A stretch of DNA of 64,000 nucleotides, from positions 46,254-110,253 of the forward strand of contig CAKQGN010000005.1 in NCBI GenBank assembly GCA_934233745.1, in the 5' to 3' direction. Both the position numbers and the translations under genes were made by a program. How positions within the stretch are numbered: position 1 is the first letter of the stretch; the number at the start of each line of letters is the position of its first letter. Positions 8,527-16,283 of the stretch are shown here, piece after piece. The DNA comes from an uncultured Clostridia bacterium (lineage in GTDB: Bacteria > Bacillota > Clostridia > Christensenellales > CAG-917). A model generated the notes under the pieces. It searched no databases. It was not told the origin of the DNA and was given only the letters and a program-made list of their open reading frames with translations.

Positions 8527-8967
8527 ATGAAATCATTTAAGGGTAGAGTTATAGCCGCAGGCAACTTCAAAGGCGAAGCCGTTGTGTCAAGACAAGGCGT
8601 AAACACGCTTGCGACTTTTCAAAAAAGCGCTCTGACAAATGCAAAACAAGTTATTGTCAGCGACCAAAACAACAAAGATATTTTCGGACTCAACATTACG
8701 GGCAAGGCTCTTTGCCTTCCGCAAACAATCGGTTCGACGACGGGCGGTCTTGTTATTCAAACCGTATGTTCGATGGGCATCAACCCCGCGGCATTCCTTT
8801 TTTCGGAGCATATCGACTCGCTTGCGGCAAGCGGAATCGTGCTTGCAAAGATTTGGGAAGATTCAAACGTCATTGCAATCGACGAGCTTGGCGACGAGTT
8901 TTTGAAAACCGTCAACACGGGCGATACAATAACGATAAAAGAGGACGGCACCGTCACGATAGGTTGA
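8527..8967 (+). CDS. Aconitase X swivel (small) subunit
   Basis: Protein of 146 residues of the DUF126/AcnX swivel-domain family, containing FKGRVIAAGNFKGEAVV, CLPQTIGSTTGG, the GINPAAFLF segment and a C-terminal GDTITIKEDGTVTI. The swivel domain closes over the active site of the large subunit, and in some lineages the two are fused. RBS GGAGTG overlaps the stop codon of the large-subunit gene, with ATG at 8527, so translation is probably coupled and stoichiometric. Confidence 0.9.
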   Translation: MKSFKGRVIAAGNFKGEAVVSRQGVNTLATFQKSALTNAKQVIVSDQNNKDIFGLNITGKALCLPQTIGSTTGGLVIQTVCSMGINPAAFLFSEHIDSLAASGIVLAKIWEDSNVIAIDELGDEFLKTVNTGDTITIKEDGTVTIG

Positions 8968-8981
8968 TTTTTTACAACAAT

Positions 8982-9020
8982 ATATATAAAAGCGCACGCA
9001 TTGCGTGCGCTTTTATATAT
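8982..9020. terminator. Bidirectional terminator
   Basis: Perfect 19-base-pair palindromic stem (ATATATAAAAGCGCACGCA and complement) with a one-base centre. Separates the aconitase X operon from the convergent aminotransferase. Confidence 0.88.
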
Positions 9021-9034
9021 GTCGCAATATGCGG

Positions 9035-10213
9035 TCATTTGTTTTTCAAAAATTCCTCGATCAGATCCAAGGCGCGTTTTATTATATCCATTGAATAAGC
9101 GTAACTTATGCGTACAAAATCTTTGCCGCTTTGACCGAATGCACCGCCCGGAACAACGGCAACGTTCTTTGCGTCGAGAAGGGCATATGCAAATTTTTCA
9201 CCGTCCATTCCCGTCGATTTTACGCACGGAAACACATAGAATGCGCCTCTTGGTTCAAAACAAGAAAGTCCCATTGCATTGAGACGGTCAACAAGATAGC
9301 GTCTGCGCTTATCGTATTCGTCACGCATCATATGCACCTCTTTGAAATCGTCCTTAAAAGAAGAATTTAGTGCTTCTAACGCCACGTATTGCGCTGCGGT
9401 CGATGCGCACATAATAGCGTATTGATGGATTTTGTATATAACGTCGATGATTTCTTTGGGGGCGCAAACATATCCGAGTCGCCAACCGGTCATTGCAAAA
9501 TATTTTGAAAATCCGCTTATGACGATTGTGCGCTCGCGCATGCCGTCAAACGACGCGATGGAAGTGAATTTCAGACCGTTGTAAGACAATTCGCCGTAAA
9601 TCTCGTCACTGAATACAATAAGATTGTGTTTTTTGACGATAGGCACAAGTTTTTCAAGGTCGGATTTTTCCATAACCGCACCCGTGGGGTTGTTGGGGTA
9701 TGCAAGCAACAGTCCCTTTGTTTTGGGCGTTATTGCGCTCTCGAGTTCATCGGGCATGAGCTTGAATTCGTTTTCGATTTTGCATTGAATAGGCACCGCA
9801 GTTCCGCCGCAAAGGGACACAAGGGGAGCGTAACACACAAAACAAGGCTCGGGAATGAGTATCTCGTCGCCTGGCGCAACGATTGCACGGAATGCCGCAT
9901 CTATGCCTTCGCTGGCACCGACGGTTATGATTATCTCATCGTGCGGATTGTATCTGACGCCGATAAACTGCTCGGTATATCGTGAAATTGCCTCACGCAG
10001 TTCAAAAAGTCCTGCGTTTGCGGTGTATTGGGTTTTGCCTGCGATTATACTGTTTATGCCCGCTTGCGAAAAAACCGACGGCGTGGAAAAATCCGGCTCG
10101 CCTACGCCCAAAGAAAGACAATCTTTTCTGGTTGCCGCAATGCCGAAAAATTCTCGGATTCCCGATGGTTTCAAGTCGCGTGCGATAGGGTTCAAAATTT
10201 GCGAGTAATCCAT
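9035..10213 (-). CDS. Class I/II PLP-dependent aminotransferase
   Basis: Fold-type I aminotransferase of 392 residues. Visible are the PLP-contact region GASEGIDAAFRAI, YPNNPTGAV, FSDEIYGELSY, and the Schiff-base lysine in SGFSKYFAMTGWRLGY. The C-terminal Arg region is DFVRISYAYS. This is the PatA/aromatic or aspartate aminotransferase-like group; substrate cannot be assigned from context. AGAGGG lies before ATG 10213. Monocistronic. Confidence 0.92.
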   Translation of the reverse strand: MDYSQILNPIARDLKPSGIREFFGIAATRKDCLSLGVGEPDFSTPSVFSQAGINSIIAGKTQYTANAGLFELREAISRYTEQFIGVRYNPHDEIIITVGASEGIDAAFRAIVAPGDEILIPEPCFVCYAPLVSLCGGTAVPIQCKIENEFKLMPDELESAITPKTKGLLLAYPNNPTGAVMEKSDLEKLVPIVKKHNLIVFSDEIYGELSYNGLKFTSIASFDGMRERTIVISGFSKYFAMTGWRLGYVCAPKEIIDVIYKIHQYAIMCASTAAQYVALEALNSSFKDDFKEVHMMRDEYDKRRRYLVDRLNAMGLSCFEPRGAFYVFPCVKSTGMDGEKFAYALLDAKNVAVVPGGAFGQSGKDFVRISYAYSMDIIKRALDLIEEFLKNK

Positions 10214-10371
10214 ATATCCCTCTTCATTCGTTTATAATATGAGAAATATAAAAAAAGTTTATCATGTCGGGTGCAAAATTTCAACAAAATCAACCGCTTT
10301 TTTGTATGTGAAAAGCAAATTGAAGAGAATAAAGCTGTTTTGTATGAAAACGGGTAATTGTTGTTTGCCAA

Positions 10372-11679
10372 TCATATCAAAAGCATGATTTCAAGCCCGC
10401 CTATTGCGCATAGAAGGGACGGAATTCCCACAATCATGCCGCGCTTTACAAAGTCAAGAAAAGAAAATGCGACATTTTGAGTTTTTAGTATCGAACTCCA
10501 CATTATTGCCGCAAGCGCGCCTATGGGGGTGAGCAACGCTCCGAGATTCGAGCCTATTATCGAGGCGTATATTGCGCCTTCGACATTTTGCGTTGCAACG
10601 TTTTGAAGAATTTGCGAGTACAAAACAGACATAGGAATGTTGTTCATAAGATTTGCAAACAATGCGCTTGTAGTGCCGAACGTGAGGGCGCAATCGGCGC
10701 GTTGCAAAGACTTTGCAAGATACTCTGTTACGCCGCATTGGTTGAGGGAAAGCACAATGACAAACATCGACAGCAAAAACGGTACAAGTTGCCACGGAAG
10801 TCTTGAAATCGTTTTGCCGACGGGCTTCATCGATTTGCGGCGAGCAAGAGTCGCAACGGAACAAGCAACAAGCAACAAGCAGCATGCAGCCAAAGATACC
10901 GTCCACATTTCAATCCCTATGTAAGAAGATATCGCAAGCAAAATCGTAGCAATACACAATATCGTTATTCCTATGATTAAGCAGGGTTTGTTGTCTATTG
11001 CGATTTCTTGTTCGTGCAAGTCGATAGGAGATTTAAGTTTTTTTCGGAACATCAGATACAGTATCGAAAGAGAGCAAAGTCCGGCAAAAATCGTCGGTAT
11101 CGCCATCATGGCGATATACTTGCCAAAAGTTATACCCATCGACGTTGCCAGATAGATGTTTGTCGGATTTCCTATTATCAAAAACATGCTCCATGTGTTT
11201 GCCGCAACAAATTCGGTGAATATAAAAGGTACGGGGTCTATGTTGCAGTTTCGCGCAAAATAGCAGATAAAGGGTGTAAAAGTGAGGATAATCACGTCGT
11301 TTGATGTGAAAACCGTCAATATCGACACCGTGATATACAAGAGGAAAAACAACTTTGTCTGACTTGCGCCGGCTTTTTTCATCACGGCATTTGCAAGCCA
11401 TTTGAAAAAACCGATTTCGTCAAGGTAAATGCTCAGCGCGCTCATAGATAAAAACAGCACGAGAATTTTGAGGGGGTTTACTTCGTCGTTCGACGTAAAA
11501 GATTGCCATACGGCTTTTGCGTCAACGCCGCCGCTTGCCAAAAGAATTACGGCGCATACCAAAGGAATGAGCCAGTACAAACCAAAGCCGACTTTTCCTA
11601 TCCTCAATCGGAGATTGAAGAGCGTCGAAACGAGTATGCCCAACGCACAAATTATAAAGACAGAAAGTTGAAGTGCCAT
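10372..11679 (-). CDS. ArsB/NhaD-type (ion transporter superfamily) permease
   Basis: Polytopic membrane protein of 435 residues with about 11-12 hydrophobic segments. The two family hallmarks are present: TVFTSNDVIILTFTPF in the first half and ANLMNNIPMSVL with GSNLGALLTPIGALA in the second half. The family covers arsenite efflux, Na+/H+ antiport and dicarboxylate uptake. No arsR or arsenate reductase is nearby, so an arsenic role is not supported. RBS AGAGGAAA precedes ATG 11679; a TTGCCT/CATAAT promoter with 17-base spacing lies upstream. Confidence 0.85.
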   Translation of the reverse strand: MALQLSVFIICALGILVSTLFNLRLRIGKVGFGLYWLIPLVCAVILLASGGVDAKAVWQSFTSNDEVNPLKILVLFLSMSALSIYLDEIGFFKWLANAVMKKAGASQTKLFFLLYITVSILTVFTSNDVIILTFTPFICYFARNCNIDPVPFIFTEFVAANTWSMFLIIGNPTNIYLATSMGITFGKYIAMMAIPTIFAGLCSLSILYLMFRKKLKSPIDLHEQEIAIDNKPCLIIGITILCIATILLAISSYIGIEMWTVSLAACCLLLVACSVATLARRKSMKPVGKTISRLPWQLVPFLLSMFVIVLSLNQCGVTEYLAKSLQRADCALTFGTTSALFANLMNNIPMSVLYSQILQNVATQNVEGAIYASIIGSNLGALLTPIGALAAIMWSSILKTQNVAFSFLDFVKRGMIVGIPSLLCAIGGLEIMLLI

Positions 11680-11800
11680 ATTTCCTCTTTTGCAACGTGC
11701 ATATTATGCTCGCATAAAAAACAAAAGGCAAGTAAATCTACACTTTTTGCCACAAATGTGAATCTTCTAAAAAATTTTTGATTCCTTACAATCGGTACTA

Positions 11801-11829
11801 TGGACAAATCGAAACCCTTGTGATAAGAT
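11801..11829 (+). promoter_or_regulatory. Promoter of the degV-like gene
   Basis: TGGACA (11801-11806), 17-base spacer, TAAGAT (11824-11829), then AAGGAG before the start codon. Confidence 0.65.
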
Positions 11830-11850
11830 AACTATATTAAGGAGTAAATT

Positions 11851-12711
11851 ATGTTTGAAATCGTAACAGACAACACTGCCGACCTTTTTGAAGGTTATTA
11901 CGAACAAAATCCGACACGTCGCCTTCCGTTTTCATTTACGCTCGAAGATCGTTTTTATGAAAAAGACGACGAGTATCCGATCGAGCTTTTTTATGAAAAG
12001 CTGAAAGCGGGCAAACTTGTCAAGACATCGCAAATCAATCCGCACGATGCGCAAGTCATGTTCGAGCAGGTTTTGCAAGAGGGCAAAGACGTGCTTTATA
12101 TCGGCTTTTCGTCGGGTATGAGCGGAAGTTTCGACAACATTTCGTATATAGCAAAAGGGTTGCGTATCAAATATCCCGATCGCAAAGTAATCGTCATCGA
12201 CACTCTTGCAGGCGCAGGCGGTGAAGGCTTGCTTGTCTACTATGCAAAAAAGATGCAGCAAGAGGGCAAGAGCATGGAAGAAATCGCCGAATGGGTTGAA
12301 ACTCACAAACTCGACGCGCATCATTGTTTTATCGTAAGCGACCTTATAAATCTGCGCAACAGCGGTCGTATCTCGACTCTTGCCGCCCTTTTCGGAATGA
12401 TTGTGCATATCAATCCCGTTTTGCAACTTACCACCGAGGGCAGAATCGGTATCGTGACAAAAGCAATAGGAAGGAAAAAATCCGTTTCCGAAATGGTCAA
12501 GTTTTTCAAAAACAACTATATAAAGGACGACAACGACTTTATTCTCATCGGACATACCAATTGCCCCGAGGAAGCACATGCTTTCGGAGCGCAGATAGAG
12601 CAAATATCGGGCGGCGTTCCTGTCAAATACGGGTATATAAACCGCTTGGTATCCGGTTGCGCAGGCTACAATGCTTTGGCAGTATTCTTTATGGGCAAAA
12701 CGCGTACCTGA
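11851..12711 (+). CDS. DegV family fatty-acid-binding protein
   Basis: Cytosolic protein of 286 residues, usual family length. The start FEIVTDNTADL, the TSQINPHD loop, the lipid-contact IGFSSGMSGSFDN and the DLINLRNSGRIS motif identify the DegV fold, which binds a fatty acid; FakB members present it to the FakA kinase. No fakA is adjacent. RBS AAGGAG precedes ATG 11851. It ends at a bidirectional terminator. Confidence 0.92.
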   Translation: MFEIVTDNTADLFEGYYEQNPTRRLPFSFTLEDRFYEKDDEYPIELFYEKLKAGKLVKTSQINPHDAQVMFEQVLQEGKDVLYIGFSSGMSGSFDNISYIAKGLRIKYPDRKVIVIDTLAGAGGEGLLVYYAKKMQQEGKSMEEIAEWVETHKLDAHHCFIVSDLINLRNSGRISTLAALFGMIVHINPVLQLTTEGRIGIVTKAIGRKKSVSEMVKFFKNNYIKDDNDFILIGHTNCPEEAHAFGAQIEQISGGVPVKYGYINRLVSGCAGYNALAVFFMGKTRT

Positions 12712-12722
12712 ATAAAACTTAT

Positions 12723-12757
12723 AAAAAAACTCGCGTCGAAGAACGCGAGTTTTTTTA
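12723..12757. terminator. Bidirectional terminator
   Basis: ACTCGCGT and ACGCGAGT stem with loop CGAAGA, seven A before and seven T after. Serves degV (plus) and the secreted repeat protein (minus). Confidence 0.92.
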
Positions 12758-12770
12758 TGCTTATTAAGTT

Positions 12771-15176
12771 TCAGATACGTTTCGTAACAGAGTCTTTTTT
12801 CTCTTTGTTGCCGTTTTTGCGAGTGAGATAAATCGAGGCGAAGATCGCGCTTCCTGCAAGAGCAACGATGATAGCAAGCACTATTGCCACGATTTGAACC
12901 GTTGTCAGACCATCGATTTTGATATGCTCTTTTTCGACATAACCGACATAATCGTCAAACCTGACAAGATAAAAAGCGTCTAAAACTTCAAGCACTTCTA
13001 CCTTGCTTCCGTCCACAATTTGCGTGACGAGTTGGGAATTTTTGTCGGGGGAGGCGTAGACATTGACAAGTCCGCCGATTCTGTCTGCATTTGCTTTTCC
13101 GTAAACTTTGTCTTTTTCGGGAACGATGAGGGTGTATTCTTCTATGTCGGACGATTTGACAAAATAAGTTTTTTCGCCCTTTTTAACTATTGTCCATTGC
13201 GAGTTGTCGTATCCCGCAGTATCGCTGATTCTTGTGACGATTTCGCCTTCTTTGAGCGGTGCGGAAGAAGATTCGAGATATGGCAAAGAATAAAGTATTG
13301 TGTCTTGAACCGCAACGTAATCGCCGCTTAGAAGCGTCGTTTCGACTCTGTTAAAGTCCGATTTGATAATTTTGACAAGTTTTTTGCCGACATAGGCGTA
13401 GCGATAGTTTTCTGTTTCGTCGCCTTCGATGACAGAATCGAGAACAAGATATGTGTCGCCGGATGCAGCCGAAATATTTTCGATTCTTCCGTCGGCAGAG
13501 TAGTTGAGCGCGTCGTCGTTTGCGGTTGCGAAATAGTATGCGGAAATTGTCGGTTGGGGTTGAGCCGGCGAGAAGTTTTGTTTTGTGGTTGCATTAAGAT
13601 TCATCGATCCGACAAAACTCTCTTTGGCGGTAAAGACAAGATTTTCGCCGTCAAGACATGCGCTTGTCAAGGTTGCTTTCATTGATGCCGAAGTCGGGTA
13701 AATGTTTTGGATATCATCGCCTGTTATCGTCGTGATTTTGCCCTCAAACACAACATAGGCTTTGCCTTGATAATCGATTGCAAGGTCGATTGCCTCTTGG
13801 AAATCGCCGTTTGCGAGTAGGGCAAGTTTTTTGCCGTTGCGATCTATGGATATTACCGATGTGTCGGTGAGCAAATATACGTTTGCGCCGTCTTTTGCAA
13901 CGGTTATGCGTTTTGCGTTTTCTACGTCGAAGATTTTTATAAGAGAGTTGCCGATTGCTGCGTATACGCCGTCTTTTGCAAGCACGTAAAGTTTGTCAAG
14001 ATAAGCTATATCGGTTACGTTTTCGACGTCGTATGTTTTGGATACGGTAACGTCGTTGATTTTTGCGACTTTGTTTTGGAATGCGCAATAGATATCGCGC
14101 TCTGAATTTGCGATTGCTATCGGTGTTTCTTCAAAAACCTGCTGTGTCATCACGCCGTATTTGTCGATATGCGCTATGCGCTTGTTGCCGCTGTCTACAA
14201 CGCTTATACCTTTGTCGCTCGCGCACAAGTCGGTGGGGCGGTCGAGGTGAAAAGCGTCGTTGCCCGTCATTGTTATCGACGTCGTTCGCGTCAGAGTCGA
14301 TTTGTCGGCTGAAAGCGTGTAGACGACGACGCAGTTGTTTTCGATTGTGAAAAGTTTGTTGCGGTGAGCAAAGAAGTTTTCCGTTGTGATGTCCGAATCG
14401 AAAAGTTTTTCGCCGCTGTTTTTGTCGATGCCCACTATGTGGTTTTGTTGCGCTGCGACATTGCCGTCAAGCGCGTAAATTACATCTCCCACAAATGCCT
14501 TCTGAGCATAGACGGTGAGCGGTTTCGACGTGTGTTGTTTTGTCTTTAAGTCAAAAATCGTGATAAAGGGATTGCCAATGGTGTAGGTGAATCCGTAAAA
14601 GTTTTCGTTTTCGCCCGCTATGACTATATCGCTCGATATTTCATCCGAAAGGATGTTGTCTATATCAAACGCAACGTCCAATTTGCTGTCGAATACACTT
14701 ATATAGCCTGCTCTGTTGTATGCATAGAGATAGTTGCCGTCGCTTGCCAACGAAGTGATTTTTTGCGGCGAGGGCAGAGTGCGCTCGGTTGCCACCGCCG
14801 ATTTGTCGGTGAGGTCGATTGTAAAATATTTGCCGCCCGCTTGCAAAAACGCAACGTCTGTGAGAATAAACAGATGCGTCACATTTTCAAAATCTACCGA
14901 ATATATATATGTATCCGACGCGTCGTTGGGGCGCACAAAAAGCGTTTTTGCGTCTTTATCGTAGATGATGAGATAGTTGTCGTTTGCACTTACAAGAGTG
15001 GGGTTTGCGGATTGAAAATAATTGCTTGTCGGGAATAATCTGACAAAATTGTCACCCTGCGCGTTTGCGATTTTCGTTTCGGCAAGTGCCGTCGCAAAGG
15101 AAAATGCCGCTATTAAAACGGCGAGCAGAAGAATAAACGTCAATGATTTTTTTGTGATTTCAACCGACTTTTTCAT
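12771..15176 (-). CDS. Large secreted, C-terminally membrane-anchored beta-repeat protein with SH3-like domain
   Basis: About 801 residues. The N-terminus is a signal peptide (MKKSVEITKK, then a hydrophobic run FILLLAVLIAAFSFATALA). Residues 50-600 are repeated beta strands with phrases such as IYDKDAKTLFV, LASDGNYLYAYNR and AKDGANVYLLTD, consistent with a beta-propeller. Residues about 650-750 resemble bacterial SH3 domains (GGLVNVYASPDKNSQLV). A transmembrane helix (VQIVAIVLAIIVALAGSAIF) and a Lys/Arg-rich tail end it. No enzyme motif is visible. It is divergent from an alpha-CTD/WG gene and a subtilisin that has the same anchor layout. Start ATG 15176 has no Shine-Dalgarno site and lies next to the -10 box; in-frame TTG 15194 is inside the promoter. 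Confidence 0.75.
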   Translation of the reverse strand: MKKSVEITKKSLTFILLLAVLIAAFSFATALAETKIANAQGDNFVRLFPTSNYFQSANPTLVSANDNYLIIYDKDAKTLFVRPNDASDTYIYSVDFENVTHLFILTDVAFLQAGGKYFTIDLTDKSAVATERTLPSPQKITSLASDGNYLYAYNRAGYISVFDSKLDVAFDIDNILSDEISSDIVIAGENENFYGFTYTIGNPFITIFDLKTKQHTSKPLTVYAQKAFVGDVIYALDGNVAAQQNHIVGIDKNSGEKLFDSDITTENFFAHRNKLFTIENNCVVVYTLSADKSTLTRTTSITMTGNDAFHLDRPTDLCASDKGISVVDSGNKRIAHIDKYGVMTQQVFEETPIAIANSERDIYCAFQNKVAKINDVTVSKTYDVENVTDIAYLDKLYVLAKDGVYAAIGNSLIKIFDVENAKRITVAKDGANVYLLTDTSVISIDRNGKKLALLANGDFQEAIDLAIDYQGKAYVVFEGKITTITGDDIQNIYPTSASMKATLTSACLDGENLVFTAKESFVGSMNLNATTKQNFSPAQPQPTISAYYFATANDDALNYSADGRIENISAASGDTYLVLDSVIEGDETENYRYAYVGKKLVKIIKSDFNRVETTLLSGDYVAVQDTILYSLPYLESSSAPLKEGEIVTRISDTAGYDNSQWTIVKKGEKTYFVKSSDIEEYTLIVPEKDKVYGKANADRIGGLVNVYASPDKNSQLVTQIVDGSKVEVLEVLDAFYLVRFDDYVGYVEKEHIKIDGLTTVQIVAIVLAIIVALAGSAIFASIYLTRKNGNKEKKDSVTKRI

Positions 15177-15183
15177 AAATATT

Positions 15184-15212
15184 AGTATAATCAAATTGAA
15201 ACTTTAAGTCAA
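15184..15212 (-). promoter_or_regulatory. Promoter of the secreted repeat protein, probably giving a leaderless mRNA
   Basis: On the minus strand TTGACT (15207-15212), 17-base spacer, TATACT (15184-15189). The expected transcription start is about 15177, one base before the ATG at 15176. Confidence 0.8.
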
Positions 15213-15229
15213 GATAATAACTTTATTGC

Positions 15230-15258
15230 TTGAAATATTCGTGCGCGTGTGATAATAT
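15230..15258 (+). promoter_or_regulatory. Promoter of the alpha-CTD/WG-subtilisin operon
   Basis: TTGAAA (15230-15235), 17-base spacer, TAATAT (15253-15258), then AAAAGG before ATG 15277. The -35 boxes of this and the divergent promoter are only 17 bases apart. Confidence 0.8.
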
Positions 15259-15276
15259 CTTCTAAAAGGTATATAT

Positions 15277-16254
15277 ATGGCAAATAAAAAACGTTATTAC
15301 AAAAACCGCTCTCAGAAATCAAATCAGGAGAGCATAAATCAACAGACCGCAAGATTCTCGCAAGAGCAACTCGCTCTTTCGACCGAGGATTTGGGACTCA
15401 GCGTAGCGACGAGAGAGTTGCTCGCCAAAAACCGCATACAAACCGCCGCCGACCTCGTAAAACGCACCGAAAAGGATATGTACAAGGTGCAAGGACTGAA
15501 CAAAAAAATACTTTTCGAGGTTGTCGACGCACTTAAATCGAAAGATATGTGCTTGCGCAAGGAACCGCCAAAAGTGCAGAATCCCGGCAACACGCAAGGC
15601 GGCGCTGCACAGCAAAACGCTAAAAACGAGCAATCCGTCGATGCGTCTTTTAGCGAGCAAAAGCGCAGAAACGACAAAAAAGTAAAAGTGCAAAAAGACG
15701 ATAAAGCGGATGCCAAATCCTATGTCGCCGACAAAAACGTCAGAAACGAGCGTTCGTCCAAATTCGGACTTTCGGACAGAGCGACTGCAAAACCTCAAAA
15801 CAAGCAAAGTCAAAATCCGAAACAAAACGAAAAAAAATCCCAAAAACAAGAAAAACTCACCGAACCCTTGAAGCCGGGGCAATGGCGCAAAGTGCTTAAA
15901 GGCGGCAAATGGGGGTATTCCGACGGATTCAAAATCGTCATACCTACCATGTATGATGAAATTTTTGCTTTCAAAGAAGGGCTTGCCAGTGTCGAACTCG
16001 ATGAAAAGTGCGGATATATCGACGAAGAAAACAATGTTGTTATTCCTCTTGACTATGACACTGCCATGAGTTTTTCCGAAGGGCTTGCAATGGCATGCAA
16101 AGGCGAAAAGTGTGGCTATATAAACAAAAACAACGAGGTTGTCATCCCGTTTGAGTACGATGCGGCAACGCCGTTTGAAAACGGTGAAGCCAAAGTGAAA
16201 AAAGACGGAAAATGGGGAACTATTACCACCGACGGTAAGATAACCTGGATTTGA
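15277..16254 (+). CDS. RNA polymerase alpha-CTD-like domain fused to WG repeats
   Basis: Protein of 325 residues. Residues about 28-90 match the helix-hairpin-helix C-terminal domain of RpoA (LSTEDLGLSVATRELLAKN, TAADLVKRTEKDMYKVQGL, NKKILFEVVDALKSK). Residues 95-200 are a charged Lys/Gln/Asn linker. Residues about 205-325 hold WG repeats (GGKWGYSDGFKIVIP, EKCGYIDEENNVVIP, EKCGYINKNNEVVIP, KDGKWGTI). No signal peptide, so it is cytosolic. In alignment to E. coli RpoA the DNA-contact Arg265 and Asn268 become Ala and Glu, so UP-element binding is unlikely. It is followed 29 bases later by the subtilisin gene, so they form one operon. Confidence 0.85.
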   Translation: MANKKRYYKNRSQKSNQESINQQTARFSQEQLALSTEDLGLSVATRELLAKNRIQTAADLVKRTEKDMYKVQGLNKKILFEVVDALKSKDMCLRKEPPKVQNPGNTQGGAAQQNAKNEQSVDASFSEQKRRNDKKVKVQKDDKADAKSYVADKNVRNERSSKFGLSDRATAKPQNKQSQNPKQNEKKSQKQEKLTEPLKPGQWRKVLKGGKWGYSDGFKIVIPTMYDEIFAFKEGLASVELDEKCGYIDEENNVVIPLDYDTAMSFSEGLAMACKGEKCGYINKNNEVVIPFEYDAATPFENGEAKVKKDGKWGTITTDGKITWI

Positions 16255-16283
16255 GTTTCCCTTTGCTCGTTGCGTTGGGGAAA

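Noticed and set aside
10372..11679. Arsenite efflux pump ArsB
   Set aside because: The fold matches the wider ion transporter superfamily, but no arsR, arsC or arsA gene is nearby, so the specific function is unsupported.
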